64,000 nt of DNA from Gemmatimonadota bacterium (GTDB lineage Bacteria > Gemmatimonadota > Gemmatimonadetes > Gemmatimonadales > GWC2-71-9), in assembly GCA_027294455.1 (NCBI GenBank), contig JAPULZ010000064.1, positions 124,001 through 188,000 on the forward strand, written 5' to 3'. The notes beneath the pieces were generated by a model. That model was not told where the DNA came from, made no database searches, and saw nothing but the letters and a program-made list of their open reading frames with translations. Both the position numbers and the translations under genes were made by a program. Shown one piece after another: positions 1 through 8,166 of the stretch. Position 1 is the first letter of the stretch, and each line of letters starts with the position of its first letter.

Positions 1-150
1 GTTGGAGAAGTCCTGGCCGCGGTCGGTGCGGGCCATCCAACCTTCGGCCAGCTTGCCGCCGCCGGCGATGGCCCGGTCGGCGTCGTGGTCCTGGGCTATG
101 GCCGGCAGTGCCAAGGAGAGTGCCACCAGGGTCAATGGTATGGAGCGCAT
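1..150 (-). CDS. N-terminus of a secreted protein (partial)
   Basis: The reverse strand from the ATG at 150 reads an uninterrupted 50 codons to the window edge. It begins with a signal peptide (MRSIPLTLVALSLALPAIAQ) that ends in an A-x-A type cleavage region, followed by a short mature stretch containing AGGGKLAEGW. A Shine-Dalgarno GAGGTG lies just upstream. The mature start resembles the opening of small secreted hypothetical proteins of the DUF1080-like/concanavalin kind common in Gemmatimonadota, but too little is visible to name a family. It is divergent from the kinase at 373. Confidence 0.7.
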   Translation of the reverse strand, partial: MRSIPLTLVALSLALPAIAQDHDADRAIAGGGKLAEGWMARTDRGQDFSN

Positions 151-199
151 GGTTCACCTCGTTAGGGGGTTCGATTCACAGCCTACACGGCCGGTCTCG

Positions 200-216
200 G
201 GACAACAATCGGACAA
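200..216. promoter_or_regulatory. Tandem GGACAA direct repeat, 11-bp period
   Basis: GGACAA occurs at 200-205 and again at 211-216, exactly one helical turn apart, directly beside an AT-rich TATATT at 217-222. It sits between the divergent secreted protein (150, minus) and the kinase (373, plus). An 11-bp direct repeat is the usual geometry for response-regulator dimers of the OmpR/PhoB type. No regulator is identified. Confidence 0.35.
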
Positions 217-359
217 TATATTTGGTTCGCCCATGCCCCGGCAGTGGTGGCCGTGGGAGCCGCCCTGCAGGGGTCCATCGGATTCTGGCTCGGTCCTCCT
301 AGCTCCGCTACTAGTACTGATCGGGCCGGGTTTGGTTCCAGGACCTCACCTGAGGAGCC

Positions 360-365
360 TATATT
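360..365 (+). promoter_or_regulatory. Candidate -10 box directly before the kinase start
   Basis: TATATT at 360-365 is followed by seven bases and the ATG at 373. A transcript from this box would begin at or next to the start codon, so the kinase mRNA may be leaderless. The only purine-rich stretch, GAGGAG at 352-357, is 15 bases from the ATG, too far for a normal ribosome binding site. Confidence 0.35.
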
Positions 366-372
366 CCGCGCC

Positions 373-1203
373 ATGAAGGATCCCCTCGACCAGATACGTG
401 ACGCGCTCCGTGGTCGCTACGACGTGGAGCGCCTGCTCGGAAAAGGCGGGATGGCCACGGTGTTTCTGGGCGTCGATCGCTCCAGTAACGCGCAGGTGGC
501 GCTCAAGGTTCTGAGTTTGGGCGTCGCCACGCGCATCATGAAGGAGCGGTTTCATCGGGAACTCGGGGTGGGAACCAAACTCGCCCACCCTCACATCGTG
601 CCGATCGTCGACGGGGGTGAGATCGACGGGCTCCCGTTTCTGGTGATGCCCTACCTGTCCGAGGGCTCCCTGCACCAGCGGCTGGCAGGGGCGCGGCTGG
701 AAATCGGCGAAGCCCTGCAGATCGGCCGGGAGATCGGCGACGCGTTGGCGTACGCCCACGAGCTCGGCATCATCCATCGCGACATCAAGCCGGACAACGT
801 CCTTTTCTCTGAGGGGCGTGCGTTGGTGTCCGACTTCGGCGTCGCCGTCGCGATCTCGGCGTCGTTGGACGATCGTCTGACGGTGCCGGGCGAGGTGCTG
901 GGCACGCCGACGTACATGAGTCCCGAACAGGCGATCGGACGCTACCAGCTGGACGCCCGGACCGACCAGTACAGTTTGGCCTGCGTGATCTGCGAAATGC
1001 TGACCGGGGAGCCGCCCTTTCGGCCCGCCAACCCGGAAGCCATCATCGTCCGCCGCTTCACCGACGATGCCCCGGATATGTGTGCGCTCCGTCCCGACGT
1101 GGGCCGGTCCGTCGCGGACGCATTGCGAACAGCCTTGGAATGGAAGCCCGATCGGCGCTTCGGGTCCATCGCCGAGTTCCGCGACGCCCTGATTACGGAC
1201 TGA
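373..1203 (+). CDS. Small soluble Ser/Thr protein kinase (PknB-like)
   Basis: This is a 276-residue Hanks-type kinase that phosphorylates protein Ser/Thr residues. The catalytic elements are complete: glycine loop GKGGMATV (23-30), VALK lysine 45, HRD 135-137 with IKPDN, DFG 154-156, and the SPE variant of the APE motif near 183-185. The protein ends right after the kinase fold. It has no membrane segment, TPR or sensor domain, which is short compared with the usual 600-900 residue kinases of this group. The start was taken at ATG 373 because the opening MKDPLDQIRDALRGRYDVER matches the usual kinase beginning; the frame is open further upstream but without kinase-like sequence. Substrates are unknown. 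Confidence 0.9.
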   Translation: MKDPLDQIRDALRGRYDVERLLGKGGMATVFLGVDRSSNAQVALKVLSLGVATRIMKERFHRELGVGTKLAHPHIVPIVDGGEIDGLPFLVMPYLSEGSLHQRLAGARLEIGEALQIGREIGDALAYAHELGIIHRDIKPDNVLFSEGRALVSDFGVAVAISASLDDRLTVPGEVLGTPTYMSPEQAIGRYQLDARTDQYSLACVICEMLTGEPPFRPANPEAIIVRRFTDDAPDMCALRPDVGRSVADALRTALEWKPDRRFGSIAEFRDALITD

Positions 1204-1225
1204 GGAGGATCTCGTCCGACTCATA

Positions 1226-1246
1226 TGAGAATAGGACTCATTCTCA
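1226..1246. promoter_or_regulatory. Inverted repeat TGAGAAT-N7-ATTCTCA, Fur-box-like
   Basis: A perfect 7-bp inverted repeat with a 7-base centre lies 23 bases after the kinase stop. The 19 bases at 1227-1245 match the E. coli Fur consensus at 13 positions in a hand alignment. It could be an iron-responsive operator for something downstream, or a hairpin ending the kinase transcript. The rest of the gap to transaldolase (1247-1480) shows nothing recognisable. Confidence 0.3.
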
Positions 1247-1480
1247 CGATGAATGCGGGTCGCCCCACGCAAGGGGAGCTCACCCGTACCGGCCCTGCGA
1301 CGGCCAGCGGTGGTCGGTGCAGAGATGCTGAGTCGAGCCACAGGGGCCCCCGCTATGTATCTCTGTGGCAGGGCAATCAAAGATGGCGGACACCCGTTGG
1401 TGGCCCCGACCCGCCTCCCGCGATAGGTTCCAGTCCCGGCCAGGGCGATCCCGCCGATACATGTGAGCCTCGGGGGCAGC

Positions 1481-2158
1481 GTGAAGATTTTTTTGGACAC
1501 GGCGAATCTTCGGGAGATCGAGGAAGCGGCCAGTTGGGGTGTGTTGAGTGGGGTAACCACCAATCCGTCCCTCATGGCCCGCGAAGAGGGCGCCGATTTT
1601 CAGGAAACCATCCAGGCCATCACCCGGCTCGTGGACGGGCCGATCAGTGCCGAGACGGTCTCCGAGGATGCCGACGGCATGGTCAAGGAGGGCAAGACCT
1701 ATGCAGCTTGGCATCCGAACGTCATCGTCAAAGTGCCGGCCACGCTCGAGGGGCTGAAGGCCGTCGCTCGTCTCAAAGACGAAGGCATCCGTACCAACGT
1801 CACGCTGTGCTTCAACGCCAATCAGGCGCTGCTGGCGGCGCGGGCGGGGGCCTTCGTCGTCTCGCCGTTCGTCGGCCGCCTCGACGACATCTCGGAATCC
1901 GGCATCGAGCTCATTCAGGAGATCGCCGACGTGTTCGCCATGGATCGGGAGATCGAGACCCAAATCCTGGCGGCGTCGATCCGGCATCCCCGCCACATCC
2001 TCGAGGTGGCCAAAGCGGGCGCCGACATTGCGACCTGCCCGTTCAAGGTCCTCGTGCAGAGCATGAAGCATCCGTTGACCGACAAGGGGATCGACATGTT
2101 CCTCGACGATTGGCGGAGGCGGGAGGCGGTTCAGGTCGCCTCCGCGGGTACGAGTTGA
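1481..2158 (+). CDS. talC: Transaldolase, TalC/FSA-type
   Basis: This 225-residue protein belongs to the short decameric transaldolase / fructose-6-phosphate aldolase family, which transfers a dihydroxyacetone unit in the non-oxidative pentose phosphate pathway in the cytosol. It opens with [12 protein letters not shown], carries the TTNPSL motif (26-31), and has the Schiff-base lysine in VIVKVPAT (Lys84). The GTG at 1481 was preferred over the GTG at 1463 because family members begin MKIFLDTAN and a run of five G lies eight bases upstream. Length is normal for the family. It stands alone with respect to other pentose phosphate genes. Transaldolase versus F6P aldolase activity cannot be decided from this sequence. 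Confidence 0.9.
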   Translation: MKIFLDTANLREIEEAASWGVLSGVTTNPSLMAREEGADFQETIQAITRLVDGPISAETVSEDADGMVKEGKTYAAWHPNVIVKVPATLEGLKAVARLKDEGIRTNVTLCFNANQALLAARAGAFVVSPFVGRLDDISESGIELIQEIADVFAMDREIETQILAASIRHPRHILEVAKAGADIATCPFKVLVQSMKHPLTDKGIDMFLDDWRRREAVQVASAGTS

Positions 2159-2184
2159 CCTGCCTTGAGTCCGTGCCGGTCAAC

Positions 2185-2964
2185 GTGAGCGATCGTCCCT
2201 CAACGGCCAAGTCGGAAGTCGCCGCCCCACGGCGCGGCCGGCTCTTCCGGCTACTGTGGCCGTTCGCCACTTATGTTGTGACGAACATTACCGTGGCCGC
2301 ACTACTGCTGTTGTTCCGCGTGATGAACCGCACGACAGTCATCGGTCGTGAGCATGTCGGATACGATCGCAACACGCTGCTGTTGTCGAATCATCAATCC
2401 ATGATTGACAGCTTTCTCGTCGGCGCGATCGCGTTCTTCCCGCGGTCGCTGGTGAAACCCTACCTGATCCCATGGAATCCCGCCGCGGCGGAGAACTTTT
2501 TCAATACGCCCATCCTCGCCTGGTTTTCCGATATGTGGCGATGCATTCCGATTCGGGAAGGCAGGCGCGATCTGACCGCGTTGCGCCGCATGCTGAAGGT
2601 ATTTCCTCGCGGCGTGATGACCCTCTTTCCCGAGGGCACCAGAATGCGGGGAAACAAAGTCGGCCCGGGGCGTGTGGGCGCCGGCGTGCTGATGTTGTCT
2701 GCGCGGCCCAAGGTGATCCCGGTGGCGATCGAAGGAATGCAGGAGGTGTTGCCCATCGGTTCGCGGTGGCCGCGGTTCTTCAAACGCCTCTACGTGTACT
2801 ATGGCGCTCCCTTGGATTATTCCGAGTTCCTCGATGGCAGTCGGGACAAGGACACCGCCCAGAAGCTGGTCGATCATGCCATGGATAAAGTTCGCGAACA
2901 GCATGCGGAGTTGCTAGGCATGGCCGGCAAATCGGTTCCCACATACGGGACCGGCGACGATTGA
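2185..2964 (+). CDS. 1-acyl-sn-glycerol-3-phosphate acyltransferase family protein
   Basis: This protein of about 260 residues has the lysophospholipid acyltransferase signatures: HX4D as HQSMID (70-75) and FPEGTR (148-153), with a hydrophobic anchor near residues 22-46. The family acylates lysophosphatidate or similar acceptors at the inner membrane face. The start is uncertain between GTG 2185 and GTG 2173; neither has a good ribosome site. It begins 26 bases after the transaldolase stop, so the two may be co-transcribed. A second, shorter PlsC-like protein is encoded at 50557-51198, so this may be a paralogue with a different acceptor. Confidence 0.85.
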   Translation: MSDRPSTAKSEVAAPRRGRLFRLLWPFATYVVTNITVAALLLLFRVMNRTTVIGREHVGYDRNTLLLSNHQSMIDSFLVGAIAFFPRSLVKPYLIPWNPAAAENFFNTPILAWFSDMWRCIPIREGRRDLTALRRMLKVFPRGVMTLFPEGTRMRGNKVGPGRVGAGVLMLSARPKVIPVAIEGMQEVLPIGSRWPRFFKRLYVYYGAPLDYSEFLDGSRDKDTAQKLVDHAMDKVREQHAELLGMAGKSVPTYGTGDD

Positions 2965-2970
2965 TTCTCC

Positions 2971-2984
2971 GAGTGTTGACACTC
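2971..2984. repeat. Inverted repeat GAGTG-TTGA-CACTC
   Basis: A perfect 5-bp stem with a 4-base loop lies between the acyltransferase stop and the M24 peptidase start and contains a TTGACA hexamer (2976-2981). It could be a weak hairpin or an operator over a -35 element for the peptidase. No matching -10 is clear. Confidence 0.25.
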
Positions 2985-3001
2985 TCTTCGCGGGGCTCAC
3001 C

Positions 3002-4336
3002 ATGAATCACCGGTTTTCGCTTGTTGGCGCACTCGGCGTTGCCGTCCTGGCGTCTCCGGTGTCGGGGCAGGTGCGGCAGTCGCAGATGCGTGATATGCGC
3101 GAGTGGGAGGTCAAGGCCGAGAAAATGCAGCGGCATCTGCAACCGTTGATGCGGCAGCACGGCGTGGACATGTGGATCATCATGAGCCGGGAGAATAGTC
3201 CGGATCCGGCGCTGGAGCTGTTCGGCGGCTACGGCATCTCGGGTTGGTACGGGCATCGCAACGCTTACATTTTCTACGACCCAGGAGAGGATCGCCCACT
3301 CGCGTCGGCCATCTTCGGCACTCATCAGAGCGGGCACATGCGAAGGTTCTTCAACCGGATCGAAGGGTACGGCGAGGAAGGCCTCGCCCCGTCGCTCCGG
3401 GCGTTCGTACACGAACGGGATCCGCAGACCATCGCCATCAATCAGTCACGGACGGTTTCCATGGCCGACGGGTTGACCGTCGAACTCAGGCGATATCTCG
3501 AGGACGCGGTGGGATCCGAGTACGTCGGCCGGTTCGTTTCGTCCGAACCCCTTTTCATCGATTACGTGAGCCGGCGGACTCCTGCCGAACTGGAGATCGC
3601 GCAAGAGGCGTCGTGGCGCACGTTTCACATCCTGCGTCGCGCCTTGTCGAATGAAGTCATCTCCCCGGGCAAGACCACCTTGATGGATCTCTATTGGTGG
3701 GTCAAAGACGAATGGATGGCCCAGGACCTGGAGTTCAATTTCCCCGCCAGTTTCGACATCCAGCGGCAGGGCGTGGAGGGAAGCCTCAACGAGGTCGACA
3801 ATCCCGTCATCCTGCCCGGCGATCTGCTGCACGTCGATTTCGGCGTGCGCTTGATGGGTATCGTCACCGACCAGCAGAAATTGGCGTACGTGTTGCGTCC
3901 CGGCGAAACCGAACCGCCGGCGGGACTCCGAGCGGCGTTTGCCCAATCGGTGCGGCATGGCGAGATCATCGCTGAAGCGCTGGAACCCGGCACCCTCGGC
4001 CGGGACGTCAAGGCGATCGCCGAGGAGCGTGGGCGGGCCGAAGGCATCGAGAACAGCACATATTCGCACGTGCAGGGGAATTGGGTCCACGGCGCCGGGG
4101 CGTGGGCGATCTTCGATTGGCCCGAGCGGTACGGCGATCATCCCAGACAGCCCGTACGCCTCACGGAGTTTTGGTCCATCGAGTACAGCGTCACCGCGGC
4201 CGTGCCGGAGTGGGGTGGCCAGCGCGTGCGCATGGCTCGCGAAGAGGATGCGTGGGTCAGCGGGGACGGCGTGCGGTTCATGGCCGGCCCGCAGCGGGAG
4301 TTGTGGGTGATCGGACAACCCGGACCGGTGTTTTGA
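3002..4336 (+). CDS. Secreted M24 family metallopeptidase (Xaa-Pro aminopeptidase-like)
   Basis: This 444-residue protein has a signal peptide (residues 1-22, ending PVSGQ). An N-terminal creatinase-like domain is followed by the pita-bread catalytic domain. Metal ligands are visible as Asp279 (HVDFG), Asp290 (IVTDQQ), a histidine in SHVQGNWVHGAG (His356/His363) and glutamates in WSIEYSV and further on. The family removes N-terminal residues preceding proline from peptides; the signal peptide suggests a periplasmic or exported location. It is preceded by GGGGCTC near the ATG. Such exported M24 proteins fit the other secreted peptidases in the window. Confidence 0.88.
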   Translation: MNHRFSLVGALGVAVLASPVSGQVRQSQMRDMREWEVKAEKMQRHLQPLMRQHGVDMWIIMSRENSPDPALELFGGYGISGWYGHRNAYIFYDPGEDRPLASAIFGTHQSGHMRRFFNRIEGYGEEGLAPSLRAFVHERDPQTIAINQSRTVSMADGLTVELRRYLEDAVGSEYVGRFVSSEPLFIDYVSRRTPAELEIAQEASWRTFHILRRALSNEVISPGKTTLMDLYWWVKDEWMAQDLEFNFPASFDIQRQGVEGSLNEVDNPVILPGDLLHVDFGVRLMGIVTDQQKLAYVLRPGETEPPAGLRAAFAQSVRHGEIIAEALEPGTLGRDVKAIAEERGRAEGIENSTYSHVQGNWVHGAGAWAIFDWPERYGDHPRQPVRLTEFWSIEYSVTAAVPEWGGQRVRMAREEDAWVSGDGVRFMAGPQRELWVIGQPGPVF

Positions 4337-4376
4337 CGGCCCGGCAGGCCTACCAAAGATTCCGCGTACTCACCGC

Positions 4377-4820
4377 ATGGACGATTGGAGGGCACAGCTC
4401 GTCGAGGACGACCGCGCGGTGAGAGACTTGTTGGCCTCGAGCCGCCGCATCGCGGTGCTGGGGATCAAACCCGAGTCGCGGAGCCACAAGCCCGCCTTCA
4501 GCGTGCCACGGTTTCTCCAAGAAAAGGGTTACGAGATCATCCCGGTCCCCGTGTACTACCCCGACGTGATCACCATCCTCGGGCGGCCGATCTATCGCAG
4601 GCTCGTGGACGTGCCGGGTCCGGTCGACCTGGTGAACGTCTTCCGCAAGCCGCAGGACATCCCGCCGCACGTGCCGGATCTCATTGCCAAGGCCCCCAGG
4701 GCGGTGTGGTTTCAATTGGGCATCCGCAACGACGAGGCGGCCAGACAGCTCGCCGAGGCGGGCATCTTGGTCGTGCAAGACCGCTGCACGGCTCAGGAGC
4801 ATCGCGACCGCCCGAGCTGA
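4377..4820 (+). CDS. CoA-binding domain protein (YccU-like)
   Basis: This is a 147-residue single-domain protein with the Rossmann-like CoA-binding fold seen at the N-terminus of succinyl-CoA synthetase alpha and in YccU. Visible features are [17 protein letters not shown] near 22-40, [10 protein letters not shown], and the late AVWFQLGI...GILVVQDRC that matches the family's conserved Cys-containing end. It probably binds CoA or an acyl-CoA; no catalytic role is established for the family. It lies 40 bases after the M24 gene and 77 before fumarase. Confidence 0.85.
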   Translation: MDDWRAQLVEDDRAVRDLLASSRRIAVLGIKPESRSHKPAFSVPRFLQEKGYEIIPVPVYYPDVITILGRPIYRRLVDVPGPVDLVNVFRKPQDIPPHVPDLIAKAPRAVWFQLGIRNDEAARQLAEAGILVVQDRCTAQEHRDRPS

Positions 4821-4897
4821 CCCGCCACCCCCTCGAGGCAAGAGATCAAGTATCTTTTGACTGCGGCAGAAGCCCCAGCTTCGAGGAATACCGACGC

Positions 4898-6310
4898 ATG
4901 GCAGCAAAGGGCAAGAACACCAGGGTGGAAACAGACAGCATGGGCGAGATCGAGGTACCGGCCGATCGGTATTGGGGAGCCCAGACCGCCCGGTCCCTCA
5001 TCCACTTCTCTATCGGCGACGACATCATCCCGCTCGGGGTCGTCCGCGCGTTCGGCGTGCTCAAAAAGGCGGCCGCCCTCACCAACCGGGAATGTGGCGA
5101 GCTCGACGAAAAACGTACAGCGTTGATCGTGCAAGCGGCCGATGAGGTGATCGCCGGCAAGCTGGACGATGAATTCCCCTTGCACGTCTGGCAGACCGGC
5201 AGCGGGACCCAAAGCAACATGAACGCCAACGAGGTGATCGCGAATCGGGCCATTGAGATGTCGGGCGGCACGGTGGGAAGCAAGGATCCCATCCATCCCA
5301 ACGATCATGTCAACAGATCCCAGTCCTCGAACGACACTTTTCCCACCGCGATGCACATCGCCTCGGCCACCATCATAAAGGAACGACTGATTCCCGCCGT
5401 TGCTGGGCTGCGGGATGCCCTGGCACGGAAGCAAGAGAAGTTCGGCGGCATCGTGAAAATCGGTCGCACTCATCTGCAGGATGCGGTGCCCCTGACATTG
5501 GGCCAGGAATTCTCCGGCTTTGTCGCCCAGCTCGACGCCGATCTCGAGCGGCTCGAGAGCGTATTGCCCCAGCTCTACGAGGTGGCCATCGGGGGCACCG
5601 CGGTGGGCACCGGTCTCAACGCGCCGGCCGAATTCGCCGATCGGTGTGCCGCCCACATAGCGGAGCTGACGGGACACCCCTTTGTGCCGGCGCCAAACAA
5701 GTTTGCGGCCCTCGCGGCACACGACGCGATGGTGATGGCGTCCGGAGTGTTGCGCGTGCTGGCATGTTCGTTGATGAAGATCGCCAACGATATCCGATGG
5801 GCGGGGTCCGGCCCACGGGCAGGGTTAGGGGAGTTGATTCTTCCGGCGAATGAGCCCGGCTCCTCGATCATGCCCGGGAAGGTCAACCCGACGCAGTGTG
5901 AAGCCATGACCATGGTAACAGTGCAGGTCATGGGCAACGATGTGGCGATAGGGTTCGCCGGCTCCCAGGGCAACTTCGAGTTGAATGTGTTCAAGCCCGT
6001 CATGGTCTACAATCTGATTCACTCCGTGACGTTGCTGAGCGACGCGTGTATCGATTTCCGTCGCTTCCTCGTGGAGGGATTGCAGGCCAACCTGGAGCGC
6101 ATTGCGGAGCACGTTGGCAACTCTTTGATGCTGGTGACGGCTCTCGCGCCGAAGATCGGCTACGACAAGGCGGCTGAGATTGCCAAGAAAGCCGACAAGG
6201 ACGGTACGACCCTGAAAACGGCGGCCATCGCCCTCGGCTACCTCTCTGAAGAGGAGTTCGATGCGACGGTCGATCCGCGACGAATGGCGCATCCCCACGA
6301 AGACGGTTGA
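4898..6310 (+). CDS. fumC: Fumarate hydratase class II
   Basis: This 470-residue protein interconverts fumarate and malate in the TCA cycle. The class II signature [15 protein letters not shown] begins at residue 321, and the catalytic region [16 protein letters not shown] includes His192. The [11 protein letters not shown] and [15 protein letters not shown] segments are also intact, and the length is normal. The ATG at 4898 was chosen because the family starts just before the R(V/I)E(T/K)DSMGEI motif and a CGAGGA site lies ten bases upstream. A TATCTT box at 4851-4856 is a possible -10 for this gene. Confidence 0.97.
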   Translation: MAAKGKNTRVETDSMGEIEVPADRYWGAQTARSLIHFSIGDDIIPLGVVRAFGVLKKAAALTNRECGELDEKRTALIVQAADEVIAGKLDDEFPLHVWQTGSGTQSNMNANEVIANRAIEMSGGTVGSKDPIHPNDHVNRSQSSNDTFPTAMHIASATIIKERLIPAVAGLRDALARKQEKFGGIVKIGRTHLQDAVPLTLGQEFSGFVAQLDADLERLESVLPQLYEVAIGGTAVGTGLNAPAEFADRCAAHIAELTGHPFVPAPNKFAALAAHDAMVMASGVLRVLACSLMKIANDIRWAGSGPRAGLGELILPANEPGSSIMPGKVNPTQCEAMTMVTVQVMGNDVAIGFAGSQGNFELNVFKPVMVYNLIHSVTLLSDACIDFRRFLVEGLQANLERIAEHVGNSLMLVTALAPKIGYDKAAEIAKKADKDGTTLKTAAIALGYLSEEEFDATVDPRRMAHPHEDG

Positions 6311-6334
6311 CGCCGGACCGGGTCGACGGGTGCC

Positions 6335-7066
6335 ATGCCGAGTTCTTTCCACACGGAGAGCGGGATCCAGGTGCCGGCGGTCTCCACGGCGCAGATGCGC
6401 GAGGTGGATCGCATCGCCACCGAAGAAACGGGTCCGAATCTCGTTCAGATGATGGAAAACGCGGGCTGCAATCTGGCCCTGCAGTGCATCGAGATGCTCG
6501 GTGCGGATTGGCCTCACGCCGAGATCGTCGTGCTGGCCGGGCGGGGGGGGAACGGCGGCGGCGGCATCTGTGCGGCGCGCCACCTCGCCAACAGGGCCGC
6601 CCGCGTGCGTCTGGTGCTGGCCGATCGCACCGGTCTCGGCGAAGTACCCCGGTTCCAGTACGAGATCTTCCAGTCGACCCCCGGATCCGAAGTGAGCGCA
6701 GACGCCCTGGCGTCGTTGCGGGCGGATATCGTCATCGACGCCCTCATAGGATACAGCCTACGTAGCGCTCCCGCGGGACGCGCGCGCGATCTGATCGCCT
6801 GGGCCAACGATGCGGGGGCGCCGATTCTGTCGCTCGATGTGCCGTCGGGAGTCGATGCGACCACCGGTGAATCGCCGGGGGCCTTCGCAAGGGCGTGTGC
6901 CACGATGACGCTGGCGCTCCCCAAGGTGGGTCTGCTTCCCGAGCGAACGGGAGATCTGGTGCTCGCCGACCTCGGCATTCCCTCGGCGGTCTACGACAGG
7001 CTCGGTGTAGCGTACACGCCACCGTTCGGAGATCGCTTTCGCGTTCCCTTGGTTGCCAACGAGTAA
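6335..7066 (+). CDS. nnrE: NAD(P)H-hydrate epimerase (YjeF N-terminal domain)
   Basis: This 243-residue protein repairs hydrated NAD(P)H by interconverting the R and S epimers. It shows the YjeF_N fold: STAQMREVDRIA near 20-31, the phosphate/nucleotide-binding VVLAGRGGNGGGGICAARHLA, VIDALIGYSLR, and LSLDVPSGVDATTG. The C-terminal dehydratase domain present in bifunctional Nnr proteins is absent, so the ADP/ATP-dependent dehydratase must be encoded elsewhere. It follows fumC after 24 bases and ends in a converging arrangement with the minus-strand gene that terminates at 7124. Confidence 0.9.
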   Translation: MPSSFHTESGIQVPAVSTAQMREVDRIATEETGPNLVQMMENAGCNLALQCIEMLGADWPHAEIVVLAGRGGNGGGGICAARHLANRAARVRLVLADRTGLGEVPRFQYEIFQSTPGSEVSADALASLRADIVIDALIGYSLRSAPAGRARDLIAWANDAGAPILSLDVPSGVDATTGESPGAFARACATMTLALPKVGLLPERTGDLVLADLGIPSAVYDRLGVAYTPPFGDRFRVPLVANE

Positions 7067-7123
7067 CAACCGCGGGCGAGAAAACGCGCGCGGCTGTTCG
7101 TGGAGCGACTCGGAGTTTTGGCG

Positions 7124-7888
7124 CTACGCGGCGTTTTCCCCGGAGAGCGGGAACGGCCCCTGAACGGTGTGATCGGTCCGTTTGTTCATCGTCCAGGCCT
7201 GATGGAGCGCAAACCCGATGATCAACAGGCCCATGATGTTCTCCACCCCGGCCAGGACCGGAGCGGCGGCGGCGAACACGAACAGGAAACCTATCCCCAG
7301 TGCCAGTTCTCCGGCCCCGATCGGTTCCGGCTCGACCTTGACGACCGATGCTTGGACCGCGGCGACCTTCGGTTGCATTTCGGAGAGGCTGGTCTTGATC
7401 GCGCCCCCGGTCATCACCGGCTCGGCCGCATCTCCATTCGCGAATTCTTCCACGGCCCACTGATCTTCCGCGGCGCTCAAGATAAACGGGATGTACGTGA
7501 CGACGATGGCGCTGTAGGTCAGGGCGACGGCGAGTGCCTGATATCCCAGGCCGCCACGCCTGCGGGATCCCGCGTGCACCGCCTTTCCTACGATCAACCC
7601 CACGATGATCGCCACGAGACCGATCTCGTATCCCGTCAAAGCCAGAATGACAAAGTAGAGCGTCGCGCCGACACCAGCAGCGAGCAGGCCGAACGCGAGT
7701 GCGCGCACGAAGCGACCGGCCGATGATCCCCCCGTCAATTGCCGGGCCACTTCCGGTCGGCAGGTCGCGCATATGACTGCGTCGTTCGCGACGTAATACG
7801 GCGCCTGGATCGCCCGCCCGCAATGCGTGCACGGGGGTGGCGTCTGCGGTGGGGGATTCGTGTCCCGGAGGTTTGATTCTGCATTCAT
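7124..7888 (-). CDS. Zinc-ribbon membrane protein of unknown function
   Basis: This 254-residue protein begins with a proline-rich tail and a CxxC...CxxC zinc ribbon (CTHC, then CATC about 20 residues later). Four or five hydrophobic segments follow (about 58-105, 115-140 and 195-235). Between the last two lies a soluble stretch, DQWAVEEFANGDAAEPV, probably extracytoplasmic. The architecture resembles small membrane proteins that carry an N-terminal treble-clef, but no function can be assigned. The ATG at 7888 is preceded by CACAGGAA. It is transcribed away from the YfcC-type carrier; the region between holds two CRP-like palindromes. Confidence 0.75.
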   Translation of the reverse strand: MNAESNLRDTNPPPQTPPPCTHCGRAIQAPYYVANDAVICATCRPEVARQLTGGSSAGRFVRALAFGLLAAGVGATLYFVILALTGYEIGLVAIIVGLIVGKAVHAGSRRRGGLGYQALAVALTYSAIVVTYIPFILSAAEDQWAVEEFANGDAAEPVMTGGAIKTSLSEMQPKVAAVQASVVKVEPEPIGAGELALGIGFLFVFAAAAPVLAGVENIMGLLIIGFALHQAWTMNKRTDHTVQGPFPLSGENAA

Positions 7889-7950
7889 GCGACGATTCCT
7901 GTGATTCTCCGACGAGTTCCCGAATGTGTGGTTTTTTAAGTGATGGTGCC

Positions 7951-7992
7951 GTGACAGTGGTCACCCGGGTAGAGGGTGGTGACATCGGTCAC
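7951..7992. promoter_or_regulatory. Two tandem CRP/FNR-like palindromes
   Basis: GTGACAGTGGTCAC (7951-7964) and GTGACATCGGTCAC (7979-7992) are two perfect GTGAC-N4-GTCAC palindromes, which is also the GTGA-N6-TCAC form recognised by CRP/FNR family regulators. Their centres are 28 bp apart. They lie between the divergent genes at 7888 (minus) and 8167 (plus). For the minus gene, a CACATT box at 7928-7923 would put the nearer site at about -41.5; the match to a -10 is weak. A TATCTT box for the plus gene lies at 8134-8139. The same half-site arrangement recurs at 38007-38056. Confidence 0.6.
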
Positions 7993-8166
7993 GCTCCGAC
8001 GATGCCGGCTAGGACTTTCGCGACGGCGCCTACAAGAATCGGGTGTGGTGGCATTGGACAGAGAGGGATGCTGACCGGCCCCAATGCGACCGCAGACTGT
8101 CGGGTCCCGACTCGCGGTTCGTCCTCGGAGACGTATCTTACCCTGCGGTCCCAGGGAGAGGTGACA

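Noticed and set aside
1247-1480. Riboswitch (cobalamin or thiamine type) upstream of transaldolase
   Set aside because: The conserved core boxes of these riboswitches could not be found by eye; only the Fur-like repeat before this stretch stands out.
346-1575. 409-codon open frame on the minus strand across the kinase and transaldolase start
   Set aside because: It lies antisense to a clear kinase and carries only low-complexity Arg/His/Gly-rich sequence, as is usual for antisense frames in high-GC DNA.
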